Of a stretch of DNA of 64,000 nucleotides, positions 12,925 through 25,200 are shown one piece after another (the stretch's first letter is position 1; each line of letters begins with the position of its first letter). The notes under the pieces were generated by a model. That model did no database searches. It had not been told where the DNA came from and was given only the letters and a program-made list of their open reading frames with translations. The stretch lies in the NCBI RefSeq assembly GCF_037038585.1, contig NC_092541.1, positions 3,841,445 through 3,905,444 of the forward strand, in the 5' to 3' direction. The position numbers and the translations under genes are program-made. The stretch is from Patagioenas fasciata. Its lineage: Eukaryota; Chordata; Aves; Columbiformes; Columbidae.

Positions 12925-13500
12925 ATCATAGAATCACAGAATCGACTGGGTTGGAAAAGCCCTCAGAGATCATCCAGTCCAACCCTTGGTCCAACTCCAG
13001 TCCATTGACCAGATCATGGCACTAAGTGCCATGGCCAATCTCAGTTTACAAACCTCCAGGGCCGGTGAGTCCAGCACCTCCCTGGGCAGCCATTCCAATG
13101 CTGACCACTCTCTCTGCACAGAATTGCTTTCTAATCTCCAGCCTCAATTTCCCCTGGCAGAGTTGAAGCCCATGCCCCCTTGTCCTATTGCTGACTGCCT
13201 GGGAGAAGAGCCCAATCCCCCCTGGCTAGAACTGCCCTTCAGGTCGTTCTAGAGAGTGCTGAGCTCAGCTCTAAGCCTCCTCTGCTCCAGACTGAACAAG
13301 CCCAGCTCCCTCAGCCTCTCCCCATAGGGCTTGTGTTCAAGTCCCTTCCCCAGTCTTGTTGCCCTTCTCTGGACCCGCTCCAGCACTTCAATCTCTTTCC
13401 TGACCTGAGGGGCCCAGAACAGAACACAACACCCCAGGTGTGGCCTCCCCAGTGCAGAGCACAGGGGAAGGATCACTGCCCTTGTCCTGCTGACCACGCT
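12925..13500 (-). mobile_element. CR1 LINE fragment, 5'-truncated, with ORF2 C-terminal remnant
   Basis: Read on the minus strand, the fragment starts near 13500 inside the reverse-transcriptase ORF2. Recognisable remnants include [32 protein letters not shown] and [17 protein letters not shown], the usual CR1 C-terminal motifs. The frame then breaks down. The tail includes the typical text for a 'first-name' CR1 end (GGTTGGACTGGATGATCTC) and finishes at 12925 with GATTCTGTGATTCTATGATT. It is a dead 5'-truncated copy and the longest CR1 piece in the window. Confidence 0.92.
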
Positions 13501-16500
13501 GGTTTGGATACAGAAGATAAAATAAACCAGACTGTAGAAATATGGAGAGATTTTGAGAGTAAATCAGTACGGTACCAAGCATCGAAGGAGAGGGTTTGTC
13601 TGGGGGAAGGTCTGACTGATGGCACCTCTCACCAGCTCTCTCAAGAAATGTCCACAACCTTGACTTGCTTGGTGTGTGGTTCACGCAAGAGCTGATGATT
13701 TTTCCCTTTCCCTCACTCTCGCTCACAACCATCCTGCCTAGGTCATGCAGACAGCCACTGAAGCCAGAAAATACCCCATTTTGGAGAGCAGCCAGCATGA
13801 GCACTTTGCAAATTCCCTCTTAGAGAATTCGGGAATGTTCCCATCATCACAGCTGTAGAAATCATGGCCACTTTGAGAACTGTTTGCAACGGTTAAGAAG
13901 AATAAATAGCTCTGTGCAGTGGCTAATTTATTAAGCACCGGATATTCCACCAGCTCAAACGATGCATTGCAATTGCAGAATAAAATCCAAGGGGAAAACA
14001 TGAAGTTCCAGTGTGCTGCACTAGATGGTGGTGCCTGCAAAGCAAATATCCCAGAGTGACTCTCTCAGGGATGCTCAGCACATCTGTGCACCTCCAAGTC
14101 ACTGTCCCAAATTTAGGGTGAGATTTACAGGTGAGGGACGTTCTCCCAGTGTTCAAGGGGACAGGATTTGGCCCTTTCTGGTCCTGTATTGCTAGAGAAA
14201 TTTGCCAGCCTCATTCAGAAAGCAAACAACACAGTGCATCCAAGGGGAAGGCAAAAGAAAGCTTCTAAGTAAAAAATCTTCACCCTGTAAAGTAATGAAC
14301 AACTGAGAAATAATCATCCGCAGCTGAAAATAGGCATTTTTTCAGCAGTAATTCTTTTAGGTCTTCACAGAGCACCACAGCAGCATGAGCTTCGTTGTAT
14401 GAGTGAGGAAGGAAGATGTAACAGAGGTGGTGGTGATATCTTTTCCCCAAATTACCTCCCTGGTAATGAAATGACAAACTCCTGTGTGCCAGGAGACAGA
14501 GGTGATGACAAAGATGACAAGGTCAGCTGGCTTTAGTCCTGACTAAACCCGGCATTGTCTGGGTTGTGCTGGTGTTTGCTCTAAACCCAGTTAACGCCGA
14601 CACAAGTACCTCTGTCCATCCATCCTCTGCTGAGGACGCAGGGCTATCGGTGCTGTCACACAGGCCAGCGTGAACCCTGCGAACTTGTGTCATTGCCATG
14701 AGTCACAAAGGCTGAGAGCGGCTGGACTCCGGCTGAGCTTTTGGAGGTGGGAGTGGATGAAAGGAGAAACTCTCTTGTAAACCATGAGCTCATTTGCTCT
14801 GGAGTCACTATCCAACAGGAAACATCGCTGCTTTCGGCCTAACCCCCATCTGAGAGCTGTGGTATGGGCTGGGGGGGAAACTGAGGTAGTTCAGTAATAA
14901 CAGATTCCCAAGGAATATCCCCTCCTACGACAACATCAATAATTCACCTGGAGAACAGTATTTTACCATCAGCTTTGCCACATGTTTCCTTACAAAGCAA
15001 TCCCAGTCACCCCACATTACCACACTTTTTTTGTTCCCCTGTGAAGGCCAAAACTCAGTTTAAAGTTCCTACTTCTTAACTCTTTGTAGTTGGTTGTAGA
15101 CCCAGGGCATCTGGTGGGGGCAAAAATGAAAGGAAAAATGGCCAAAAATATAATTTTTCTTTGCAAGCTTCTCATTTAACCCTGACCCCCTGTGCCCATG
15201 TCTGCTGCCCCACGGAGATGGGGTAGAAGCAGGTCCACAAATAGACCTACCAGAAATGCCTCTATAGCAATTCCCATGGTCACAATCAGAGCAAAAGGGT
15301 CTTCTGGTATGAAAGTCTCAAATCTCCGCTCTGGCTTTTCACCCTCAATTGAAATTACATTTCTAGAAGTTTGAAATTCCTGGCATTTGCCTTCAGAAAT
15401 ATCACAGTGTTTTGTTTTAATAACGTCTAAAGGTTTGGGTAACGAAAAAAAGAAAAAGAGGCAAAATGTTCAGCGCTCTTAAACATCTGAGTCTATTAAA
15501 AAGCACTTTAGTACATCCTACAAAATGTTTTAAAAATACCAGCATCAATATAACAGTGTAAAAATGTAAATGGAACAAGGAGGGCAAGGATTTTCATTCC
15601 GTGGGAGTGAGTCTACACATTTTTCTTTAAACTTTCCCCCCGTGCTCTGTTATCCAACCCGGCGTGTTACTATAAAACATTTCTAACACATTCACACTTG
15701 CAAATGGGGGCAACTCTGGTTAATTTTGCCTCTACTGATGACATGCTACAGATTTTAGCATTTGTAGATAATCAACTGGGCAAAGTATGGGGAGCAAAGT
15801 CACGTCTTTTTTTAGAATAGCTGGTATGGTTGGAATGCAAAAAAACAGGAACAGCAACACAACTGTCACTTAAGAAATGACATTGCTTTCTTGCTCGATT
15901 TTATATGATTGAGCAAATAAGCTCATTAAGTTCAAATATTTCCTTCACCTACAAGAGCTGGTATTTCATATTCAACTCCTACTCAAGGCCAGTTCATTGA
16001 CTTCTCATCTGCTGAAAGTGAAACAGGAGAATTGCTCAAACTTATGTTTTTTTCACTCCAGAGAAGTTCAGCCTGCTCAAGTTTCTTCAAATCACGACAG
16101 TTTCTAGACCAATCTACATTTTTAGACCAGAAACATTGAAAAAATAAAACTGTCCTCAGAGAAAATGCTTTGAAATCCCCTCTCGGGGACTACACGGGGT
16201 GGAGAAGCTTATTGGTCTTGGTGTTTGCCATCATAGTGAAAGAAAATATGGTGTCGAAAATCTCCTTTTCCACCAATTCTGATGGAAATTTTCAACATCC
16301 AGGTAGAAACGATTCATGTACTACTGTAAGAAATCAAGACCTATGAATTCCAGAGCCTGGGCACAATTCTGCTTGGTTTCCCCTTGTCCATTCAAACACC
16401 CAAGGGTCTACCCACTCCATCCTACCAGTCCCAGGCAGGTCGTGTCCCATTGCTGGGTCTGCCTGGAGCCAGTTTTACTGGGGGAGAGCAAGACACCATT

Positions 16501-16544
16501 TCCCACATGTGGGTTGTGCTGTTGAGGTCTTAAGTCCTTCCAAT
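13501..16544. other. Intergenic DNA, part 2
   Basis: I find no gene, CR1 tail or long tandem repeat here. The second half (about 14900-16300) is AT-rich unique sequence. No open frame has recognisable homology. Confidence 0.65.
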
Positions 16545-16765
16545 TTAGGTTTAGGTCAGATATCAGTAAAAGGTTCTTCACCTAGAGGGTGCTGGACACT
16601 GGAACAGGCTCCCCAGGGAGGTGTCACAGCCCCAAGCCTGACAGGATTCAAGAAGCATTTGGACAATGCCCTCAGACACATGGAGTGAATTTTGGGGTGT
16701 CCTGTGCAGGGACAGGAGTTGGACTCGATGATCCTTGTGGGTCCCTTCCAACTCAGGACATTCCA
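16545..16765 (+). mobile_element. CR1 LINE 3' tail
   Basis: This is a plus-strand CR1 tail. Its landmarks are a run of TCAGATATCAGTAAAAGGTT, CTGGAACAGGCTCCCCAGGG, GTTGGACTCGATGATCCTTG and TGGGTCCCTTCCAACTCAGG. The terminal octamer repeats are degenerate (GACATTC). The copy is strongly 5'-truncated. Confidence 0.9.
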
Positions 16766-18984
16766 TGCAGCATTTATGGGCCTGAAGAACAGCCTTTCCA
16801 TTTCCGAGTTATTTCTGTTGGTCCAATAAAGTATATTATCCCTCTGAACGCACTCCACCTTTGTCACAACATTTATGGCCTCACCATGAAAGTCTGCGTA
16901 TTCTATAGCATCAAGCATGAGCGCTGCCCCAGCGACCACTCTGCAGAGATGCAATTCTCCGCGACATAAAGGCAATTTCACACAGCTCCTGCCTGGAAGC
17001 TAATATAAATTTGCACCCTCTCCAATGCTCCCTACCCTGACAAGTAATATAAAGCTATCAGGTTGTCAACAGGAATCAGGGCTAGACATTAAGTAAACCC
17101 CTGACCATGAAATCGGCTCTGGGATTAGGGATTTGTTGAGCCACAGGAAATGAAACTCAGCAGCTTGAGAGCAGAGGGAGCGGGGAGAGATGCTGGGATG
17201 GTTTGAACTGTCACCAAGATGCAGCTCTTCCCACCATCAGATCTGCCCCTTTGCTTCTATGCAGCACATATTTGCAAAGCCCTCAAGTGCAGAAATTTGA
17301 CTGCTATCAAGTGCTGTGTTATCTTGTCTTTATTTCTTTATATTTTGAACTTCCGCTTCATATAAATTTCCAGATTGAAAGCAATCTCGAATCGAAATGG
17401 AAATTATTATATTGATCATATCAAAGCAAATAGTAGATAGTCTGAGAATTTCTGCTTTTCCCCCAGCTTTCATTATAAATATGACCTTTGCCCACAAGTA
17501 GCTGTAAATCCACAGAGGTGGCATTTGGGGAAAAGATTTTCAGTAGCAAATCCCCAGCCAGCTATTACTCCAGCTTTGGAAGCAACATCACATCGTGTTT
17601 CCAACTCCCCATTTAGTCCTGCTATAAGAAATCACACAGCACCATGTGCCCCACGTCCTGCGTTAATTCAACAGCTTTTCCAATCTGTTGTAGTCCAGCG
17701 TGAATTACTGTAACATCACATTTAACACCAGGTGATCACGATAAGGGTCAGACCTCGATAAGCAGAAGTATTGTCCAGGCCAAGACATGAATCTCTTCTT
17801 TTATTTCTGCACATGGCAATCTCTGGCTTTTTCTTTTCTTCTTTTTCAGTAGCAAGGCTGCAGTTTCAACAGCAAAGGACACGGGGATTTATTACAAGCA
17901 GAACAAAAACTGAGTAGCAAAGGGAAGATTAACAGCAGCCCTCTTGCTGAGTCCTACTGTCGGGGACCTTATAATTCACTGGTTTCTCTCAACTTTATGC
18001 CTTTAGTGGGATAAACTGAAGCAGCTCGAGAGAAACCAACCCTAGAATGAGCATAATAGATGGGTCTGCTGCAAACAAGTGTTGCAGAAATCGCATAGTG
18101 GAGGTGGGAAGGTGCAAAAACTTCTTCCATGTGCACAATGGGGTGTTGCTGGCCCGGCACAGTGGCCAGGTGTGGGACAGCAATGCCCCATGAGTTCATT
18201 TTCAAGTGGTCCCTGATGTGTCTTTCAGATTGTCCTTGAAGATTGGACACGTTGCAGAGAAAATCACACGTGCTTCTTGTAGAACCCTTGGGAAGGCACC
18301 CTTGGTGTGGATTTTGGTGAGGGCCAAGGGGGTGCTTTGGCCATCAGGTTGATCTACCATGGGTTTTCAGAACTGGAATAGGGAGCTGGGAGAGGAGTGG
18401 GCTGGTGGGGAGGGTTTCCAAGTTGCAGAGATGTTTGCTGAATGCAGACTCCTGGGATTTCCCTAGAGTGAAGCCAGCTTAAATTGACTTGAGCAGCTGG
18501 GCTGTTCCAAGTCCCAGCTTTATCCTAATCTTTTATTCAGCAGGCTAAACATTCTTGCCATTGGCGCATCTTGTTGCAGCGTTCGCTTGGCTGCTCTGCA
18601 CCTCGTCAGCCCTTGTGATTAAAAAAAATAAACCAACCACTCTTTCCCCCAGTCTCCGGGCAATTTTCTCTTCTGATTCAGCATTTTGTTTGGCTTTAAT
18701 TACAATTATGTTCTTGTATGTTTAATTAACCCACTGCTTCTGTTGTTTCTGACAGGATAACAGCAGCACCGAGACACCGCAGAACCAAATGTCTTCCTGG
18801 GAAGAAGCTCTGGTAGGTGGGGAAGAAGGGCTGGTGGGTTGTGTCAACCCAGAGATGCCAGCAGAGGAGATTCTGCCTTGCACAGTCTCACCGTGCCCCT
18901 TCCCATGGCAACTCCAACCTTCCTTGGCTGGAGTTCCTTGGTGGAACTTCCTTGGTGGAGGGTGTTGGTCTTTTCGTACAAATA
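16766..18984. other. Intergenic DNA, part 3
   Basis: Unique, partly AT-rich sequence with no gene, RNA gene or mobile element recognised. A 14-bp direct duplication (TTCCTTGGTGGAAC-like) lies near 18925-18955. Confidence 0.6.
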
Positions 18985-19248
18985 GCAAGTGTTGGGATAA
19001 GAGGAAACGGCCTCAAGTTGCGCCAGGGGAGGCTGAGGTTGGATGTGGGGAACAATTTCTCCCCCAAAGGGCTGTGGGGCATTGGAACAGGCTGCCCAGG
19101 GCAGTGCTGGAGTCACCATCCCTGGAGGGTTGGACAGACGGACATGAGGTTCTCAGGACATGGGGCAGTACCAGGGCTGGGGGAATGGGTGGACTCGATG
19201 ACCTTGAGGGGCTTTTCCAACCAAAATGCTTCTGTGATTCCTTGATTT
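18985..19248 (+). mobile_element. CR1 LINE 3' tail (same subfamily as 51030-51292)
   Basis: Landmarks are CGGCCTCAAGTTGCGCCAGG, GGCATTGGAACAGGCTGCCC, GGACTCGATGACCTTGAGGG and the end CTTCTGTGATTCCTTGATT. By eye it is nearly identical through most of its length to the copy at 51030-51292. Open frames across it are remnants of the ORF2 C-terminus, not host genes. Confidence 0.93.
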
Positions 19249-22200
19249 GCAGCTGTCCTGTGCTGGACCTCCACAGCCTTGTGACAGCTATACCTCCCTC
19301 CTGCCTTTCTCTGGAGCAGCAGAGGGACTGGTACTGATGGACAAGGTAGAGGAGCAAGGGCAAAGAACTCCCAACAGCAACATTGATCTCATTTGCACCC
19401 AGGATGGTTTCATAGAGTTATGCTCAACCAAGTTCCTTATAGATCCACAAACAGAGTTTCCATCCTTTTCTAGCAGTTCTGGTTCCATGAGTGCATGGCC
19501 ACAGGGATAAGAGACAAATCACTATGGATTTGATTGAAGCTGGAGCAAAACTGTATTGGGAACTCTTTTTCATGGGCACATAGGCATGACCTGCTGTGCT
19601 TGTTTCCCCACTCCATAAAAAACGCAATGGGAGGAAAGGGCGATTTCCTACATTTGAGACAAATTGTGACCATTAATACATTGACATTTATGGGCAGGCA
19701 GATAAGAGAACAATTCACAATGTAGAAAAGTCTTTTAATTATGTCTAATAGCCAAAGTGGGACTTAACATGGCTTTCTCTAGTTGTACTTAGATTAATTA
19801 CGGTGAAAATAATGGATCTTTCTTTTCGGGGAACAAATAAAAAATATGAGGAACCAATGAGTAACCTTCGGGCAGGTCCCGTGCCAAATCCTTGTTCTGT
19901 CCACAACAACAACAATGACGACAACAAATAGAAAACTGCTTACTTTGGCCTGATTCAGGCATTTTTCTCGAGCTGATATGAGATGTTTTATCCTCAATTT
20001 CAGGCTCACTTTTTGTTTTAATTTATCCAGATAAAGGATAAATTGATTTCTGCATCTATAGTTTGTTGCAAAAATAAAATGCTCCACCTGCTTCCATGCA
20101 AATCCAGAGGCTGCAGATAAATGTGCACACGCGCCTTGTTTTACTCCTTTGTTATTAACAAAAGTCATATTGTTTCAAGGGCCATGGCTAAGACTGTAGC
20201 TGTGACTTTCTTTTTCCTGACTGCAATGTTTACCTACTGTATCCTCCTAATGAGCTGCTATCATCATTATTGCTTGTACTGATAACACAGGTCCTTTATA
20301 TGAGGAATGGCACAGGCACAGAAGAAGAAAATGGATCTCCAACCTCTTCTGCTCTTCCCTTGTCTGCCTTCCCCATCCATTTATTCCCATATTTTTCTCT
20401 CCCTCTTCTCCCGTGACACCCTTTGGTATAATTAGTGGTATTCAGATAGCTTTAAACACATTTTATTTGGTTTCTTTCTTCCTCTCACATTAAGTCAATG
20501 AGCTTATTGCATTCATAGATTGTGCAGCGAGGAGAATAATTCTCCTCTGCCTCTCACTTTTTGCACAGAACAGGAGCTCAGGTCAAACAATGGCTTTCAA
20601 AAAGGTGCATTAACTTCCACAAACTGTTTTCTGACAGGGAAAGAGTGGAAATCTTTTAGAGATGCCAGGGAACAAAATAATTTTCCAAACAGAAATGACA
20701 TTTTCTTTGGAACTTTCTTCTTTTATCAGAAGCTAGTGGGGAAAAGACCAGAAGATGTGCCAGACTTGTCTGAGCTCAGGTCCAAAGAACACTTGTTCAA
20801 GCCAAAGTAAAGTCTCATTAAACTCCAGATCAACAAGTATGTTTTAAGTAATCATTCTAGGTGGAGTACAAACAAAAATAAAGGCTATGATGGCGGTGTC
20901 AGAACTATCACTCAAATGAGACCACTGGTTTTGACCCAGTTCTCCTCCTGCCCCAGTACGTGAAGACTTGTGCTACTTTTTCATCCATCTGAGTGGTTTT
21001 CCTGCTCTGTAGCTCCCGCTGGCCCTGTTACCCACTGCTGGCTCCTCTTTACTTTGAGAAACCCAACAAGGGATCCGTTCCACTGTGGGTTCCCAAGAAA
21101 CCCATGGAGATGAGGCCACCGCTGCCCTGCAGGAAGGCTGTGCCCAAACCCCTTATTTTCCAGCTCCATTGAGGACTCTCATAAGCGCGATGCCCTCATC
21201 CCACCGCTGTTGTCTCGGCTGGACCCGACGCCTGACGTTGCAATGAGTAAATTTCACTGAGTTTAATTCCGTTTCAGTGACTTAGGCTGCGAGAGAGTCA
21301 TGTACTTTTTAATGCATGAATAATTTCATACAAAATACTTTAAAATTAGCCACTTTTCAAATCCCAGGCACTCAATGATTAGGGGATAGCAGACTTCACT
21401 GTTCATTAAATATTAATCTGCCTGGCTCATGCATATCCATTCTGATACAACCTCTCATTATACCAACGCACTCTATTTTTTCCAGGGTCCCTGCCTGGAA
21501 TTGCTATTCCCAAAGAACCACCCTGAAAGACATTAGGGCTGCCAAAAAACTGCTCATGATACTTCATTTTCATACAAAATGTATTGTAATGCCCCTTCCT
21601 AATCCAGCCCTTTAAATCTGTCCTGACAATAACATCGCTTGTTTTACAGAAAATAAATCTTGTTGTGCCCTTAATAACAACGACAATAAAAAGAAATAAT
21701 AATCCTAGGAGAGAGGAGAAAGAGCTGCAGCAGCAGTTTTGTCAGCAAACTTGCCTATATAGAAAATGGTGGGGAATAAAAGAAATGTGGGTGTGAGTTC
21801 GTCTGCTTCACAAAAAGCTTTTCTAAGTGTTTCTCCGCGATGGAAGCCCCAGATGCACCTTCTGCCTTTCTCCTGCACTGCTCTCTGTTTTGATGACAGT
21901 AATTGAGAAAGACTTTGGGTAGAAAGCAATCCTTGAGAGTTTTAAGGTTCTTTGGAAATACGTGCAACACCAGCCTGCATCTCATAAAAGTGGACTGCAG
22001 ATATTTTGTTCCATTTGCAGTTTGGAAACAAAAAGTGTGTGGGAAAAAAAGTATAATTCAGTTTTAACTTCAAACACTTAAAGTTCTCCAAAGGCCTTTT
22101 GGAGACTGAGAACTCGGTCTTCCACAAGCTCCCCACATAATCCCATGGCTGTGGTTCATAAGCCCTGTCCTAGTTTTAGGTCTAATATCCAGCTACAACC

Positions 22201-25200
22201 GTGATGCTGGAGCAGGTGATAAAGAGCACTCCCAAGGCAGAACTGAAGATGTCACCCAATTTTATGGCGACCAGCGTGGTCCATGAAGTCTGTGCCTCAG
22301 GCACCATGTTCCTCAGCCTCAGGGTGATGATGCAGAGTCAAAGCACAGACAGCATCACTGACACTTTGCACCGGGAAAATGATTTAGCAAGGAATTTAAT
22401 CTGCCTCTATCACAAAGGGTTGTGGGGAGCAAAAGACAAAACTTTCCAGTATCAGGCAAAGAAGCTCATTTCAAGGGGCACTCTCCCAAGAATTCAATTC
22501 ACAGGTGCCAAACCACTTCTTCCTTAACCTCGGCTAGAGATATTAGTAATTAGACAGCATTTAAAGCAGAGTCTCTCATCCCTGAGCTCACGTGGTGCTC
22601 TGACCCAGGGTACCAATTCTGCAATTTCCATAGGTAGATATTCACTTGGACACTAACGAAGTCACGGCAGCGTTATTGAAACCACAGGGCGTTAGTTACG
22701 GGGCTAAGGAAACAAATCTCACAGCATAATCCTGAGGTGCCTTTAATGTTCTAATTAAACCTATATATAGAAGCTGCAGGCAGGAAAAATGGTGTGAAAA
22801 GTTTCTCATCTGCTGAGTACTTTTCCATCATTTCTCCCCCTACCTCCACCTCCCTTAACGTGGAGAGGGGTTGAAAAATATCCTTTGCATTGATTTTGAG
22901 GGAGAAAGAGAAAGAGAAATGCCAGGCAGATAGAGATCAGAAGCATTTCCATTCCCTGAGCCCTGTCTGAAAGACACAGCCCTGCTCTCTGATAAGACCG
23001 ACTTCTGGCCTGATAAGACGAGGCCAGACCAAGCCGCTCACAAGGGGTCAAGCGCAGCGTTGTAGGCATCAGTTTTTTCTCCTTCTCTAATTGCAAGGTG
23101 ATGCTGGAGGTGGGACAATAAACCTGAGGAGCTGGGGAAATCGCAAAGGCTGTCCAGGAGAATAAGTGTTCAGCAAAGACTGGGAGCAGGACAAGGCGAA
23201 CCTCACTGCCTTTCAATTTAGGAAGGGTCACAAGAGGCAGCTGAGGAAGGAGGGAAAAACCTGGTGTATCTTTTACCACTTAGAAGAGCCATCAACATTA
23301 TGGATGGCGAGTTTGGGAGATAGGAGCCACTTTGCAGAGGCTATTTAATTGGGGTGAGAGCTGTTGAGACAACAAGGCCACCCCTGGATCCTGATGTCTG
23401 CAAGGGCCTGGTGTTGCTCAAGCTGTTAAACTTCTACATCTTGCCCAAATGGTCCTTTGTCATGTAGTTTACCATCTGTGCTTTGAGGTTTTCTCCACAA
23501 CACAGCATACACGTTGAATCTCATGGAAGGAGCACAGGGACACACAGTGAGTTTGCGCTTCCAGACATGGGGAAGCTGAAGTTGGTTTAAAATACAAATC
23601 CCAAAGAAAAGAATCACAACGCTAGCTGAAACCTCTACTAATCACACCAAACATTATGCAAACCCATTTTTTTGTCATTTGAAAGAAATGTACCTGCTGT
23701 AGTCACAAGGCAGTTTGAGTTCTGGTTTCAGGTGGGAGCTCCCTGGGTTATCCATGCTGTGGCAATGGCAGAAGAACCTATTCCCTCATACCAGGGCTGT
23801 CTGAAACCTCTTGCTTCTTCCTTCTATTTCCCTTCACAGGGTCCTGAGCCAACAGCCAGGGGTATCTTTATCCCTAAGGCAACAAAACCAAGGGCTGAGC
23901 CAGCTGATGAGGATGTGGAATGAGATGCTCATTACCACCCTCTCCATGCCACAGGAGCCCCTCCCACACCAGGAATTATTCTATAATTAGTTTAGATAAC
24001 AAAGCACTTTTAATTAAGGCCTGAAATTCAGCAGGCCATCTGCCTGGTTTTATTTGCAAGCAGTAGACGTCTTCTGCTGGCAGCAACATTTTCCCTGGTT
24101 CTTCTCTCCAGCCCTCCAAGGCTCTCATTTGGGCTGAGACCAGGGCCAAACACATGGGCTGGAGCCAGGACATCACAAGCACACTTCCCAAGACAGTGCA
24201 ATGCAATTTGTTCATTATTACATTGCAAAGCCACTTCCAGACACAGACAGGGCAGCAGGGAGCACATCCTGCTCTCCTGTTGGTCTTGCTGCCACCGCTT
24301 CTGAGCTCCACGACAGCGTCTGCTGCAAGAAACACACCAGGAACATCCCAGCAGATGATCTCTCTGTTAGATCCTGGATGAGCCCTTTATTCCGCTCTGC
24401 AAATAAACAGTGAGCTTTGGAAAAGCCAGAAGCACAATTCCTGAACCTTGCCTGTCTTGCACGATCGTGGGAGGTAAAACAAGTTGGACATCTGTTGATT
24501 TGGAGGACACCTTGATCAGCCTGAAAAAAAACTGCAGGAGCCAAAGGGTCTCCTACAATTGCACAACACTTAGCCCCTCGTTGCATTTCTCCATAGGATT
24601 TCTGAATCACGTGGAATAAGACATTTCTCCTTTTCAGTACCTTTTTTGTAACTCATTTCTTACTCACCTGGGCAGAGGTGACATAGCAATTCATGGTCTT
24701 GCAGTGAATGTAAAAGAGACATTTCCATTTTGACAATGCTGAGTCTTTCATGTCGATCAAAACCGGCTAAATTACTTTGAAATTTCCAAAATTACTATTT
24801 TTTTACGGTCCCTCCAAATTTCCCGTTATCGTGCTTGTAGAAATAAGACATACTCAGCTTTGCTGTGCAGGAAAGAGGAGAGAGAAATGCTAGAGGAAAT
24901 CCTCAGTTCGGGGTTTGGATCCCACAGGAATGCACAGAAAGAGCTCGGTAACCAATCTCCCCTGGGCCCGCCGCATCCCCCTTGGCACAGCTTCAGTCCC
25001 TGCAACACAGCAGCCAACGCTGCAATATTTTGGGGGAGCAGAAAAGAAAATTGCAGCCTGTCTTCTCTCCCCATGCCATCAGTCTCTGCCATTTGGTTCC
25101 TTCTCTAGGGCTTAGAATGGGGCAGGGGAATAGTCACTGGCCAAGGCTGAATTAGGCTGAATTAGGATGTTACCTGGTGTCAGCTGAACCATAGTGCCTG

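Noticed and set aside
18789-19337. 182-codon and similar frames as host genes
   Set aside because: They run through a CR1 LINE tail, and the recognisable peptide (HWNRLPRAVLESPSLE-like) is CR1 ORF2 residue.
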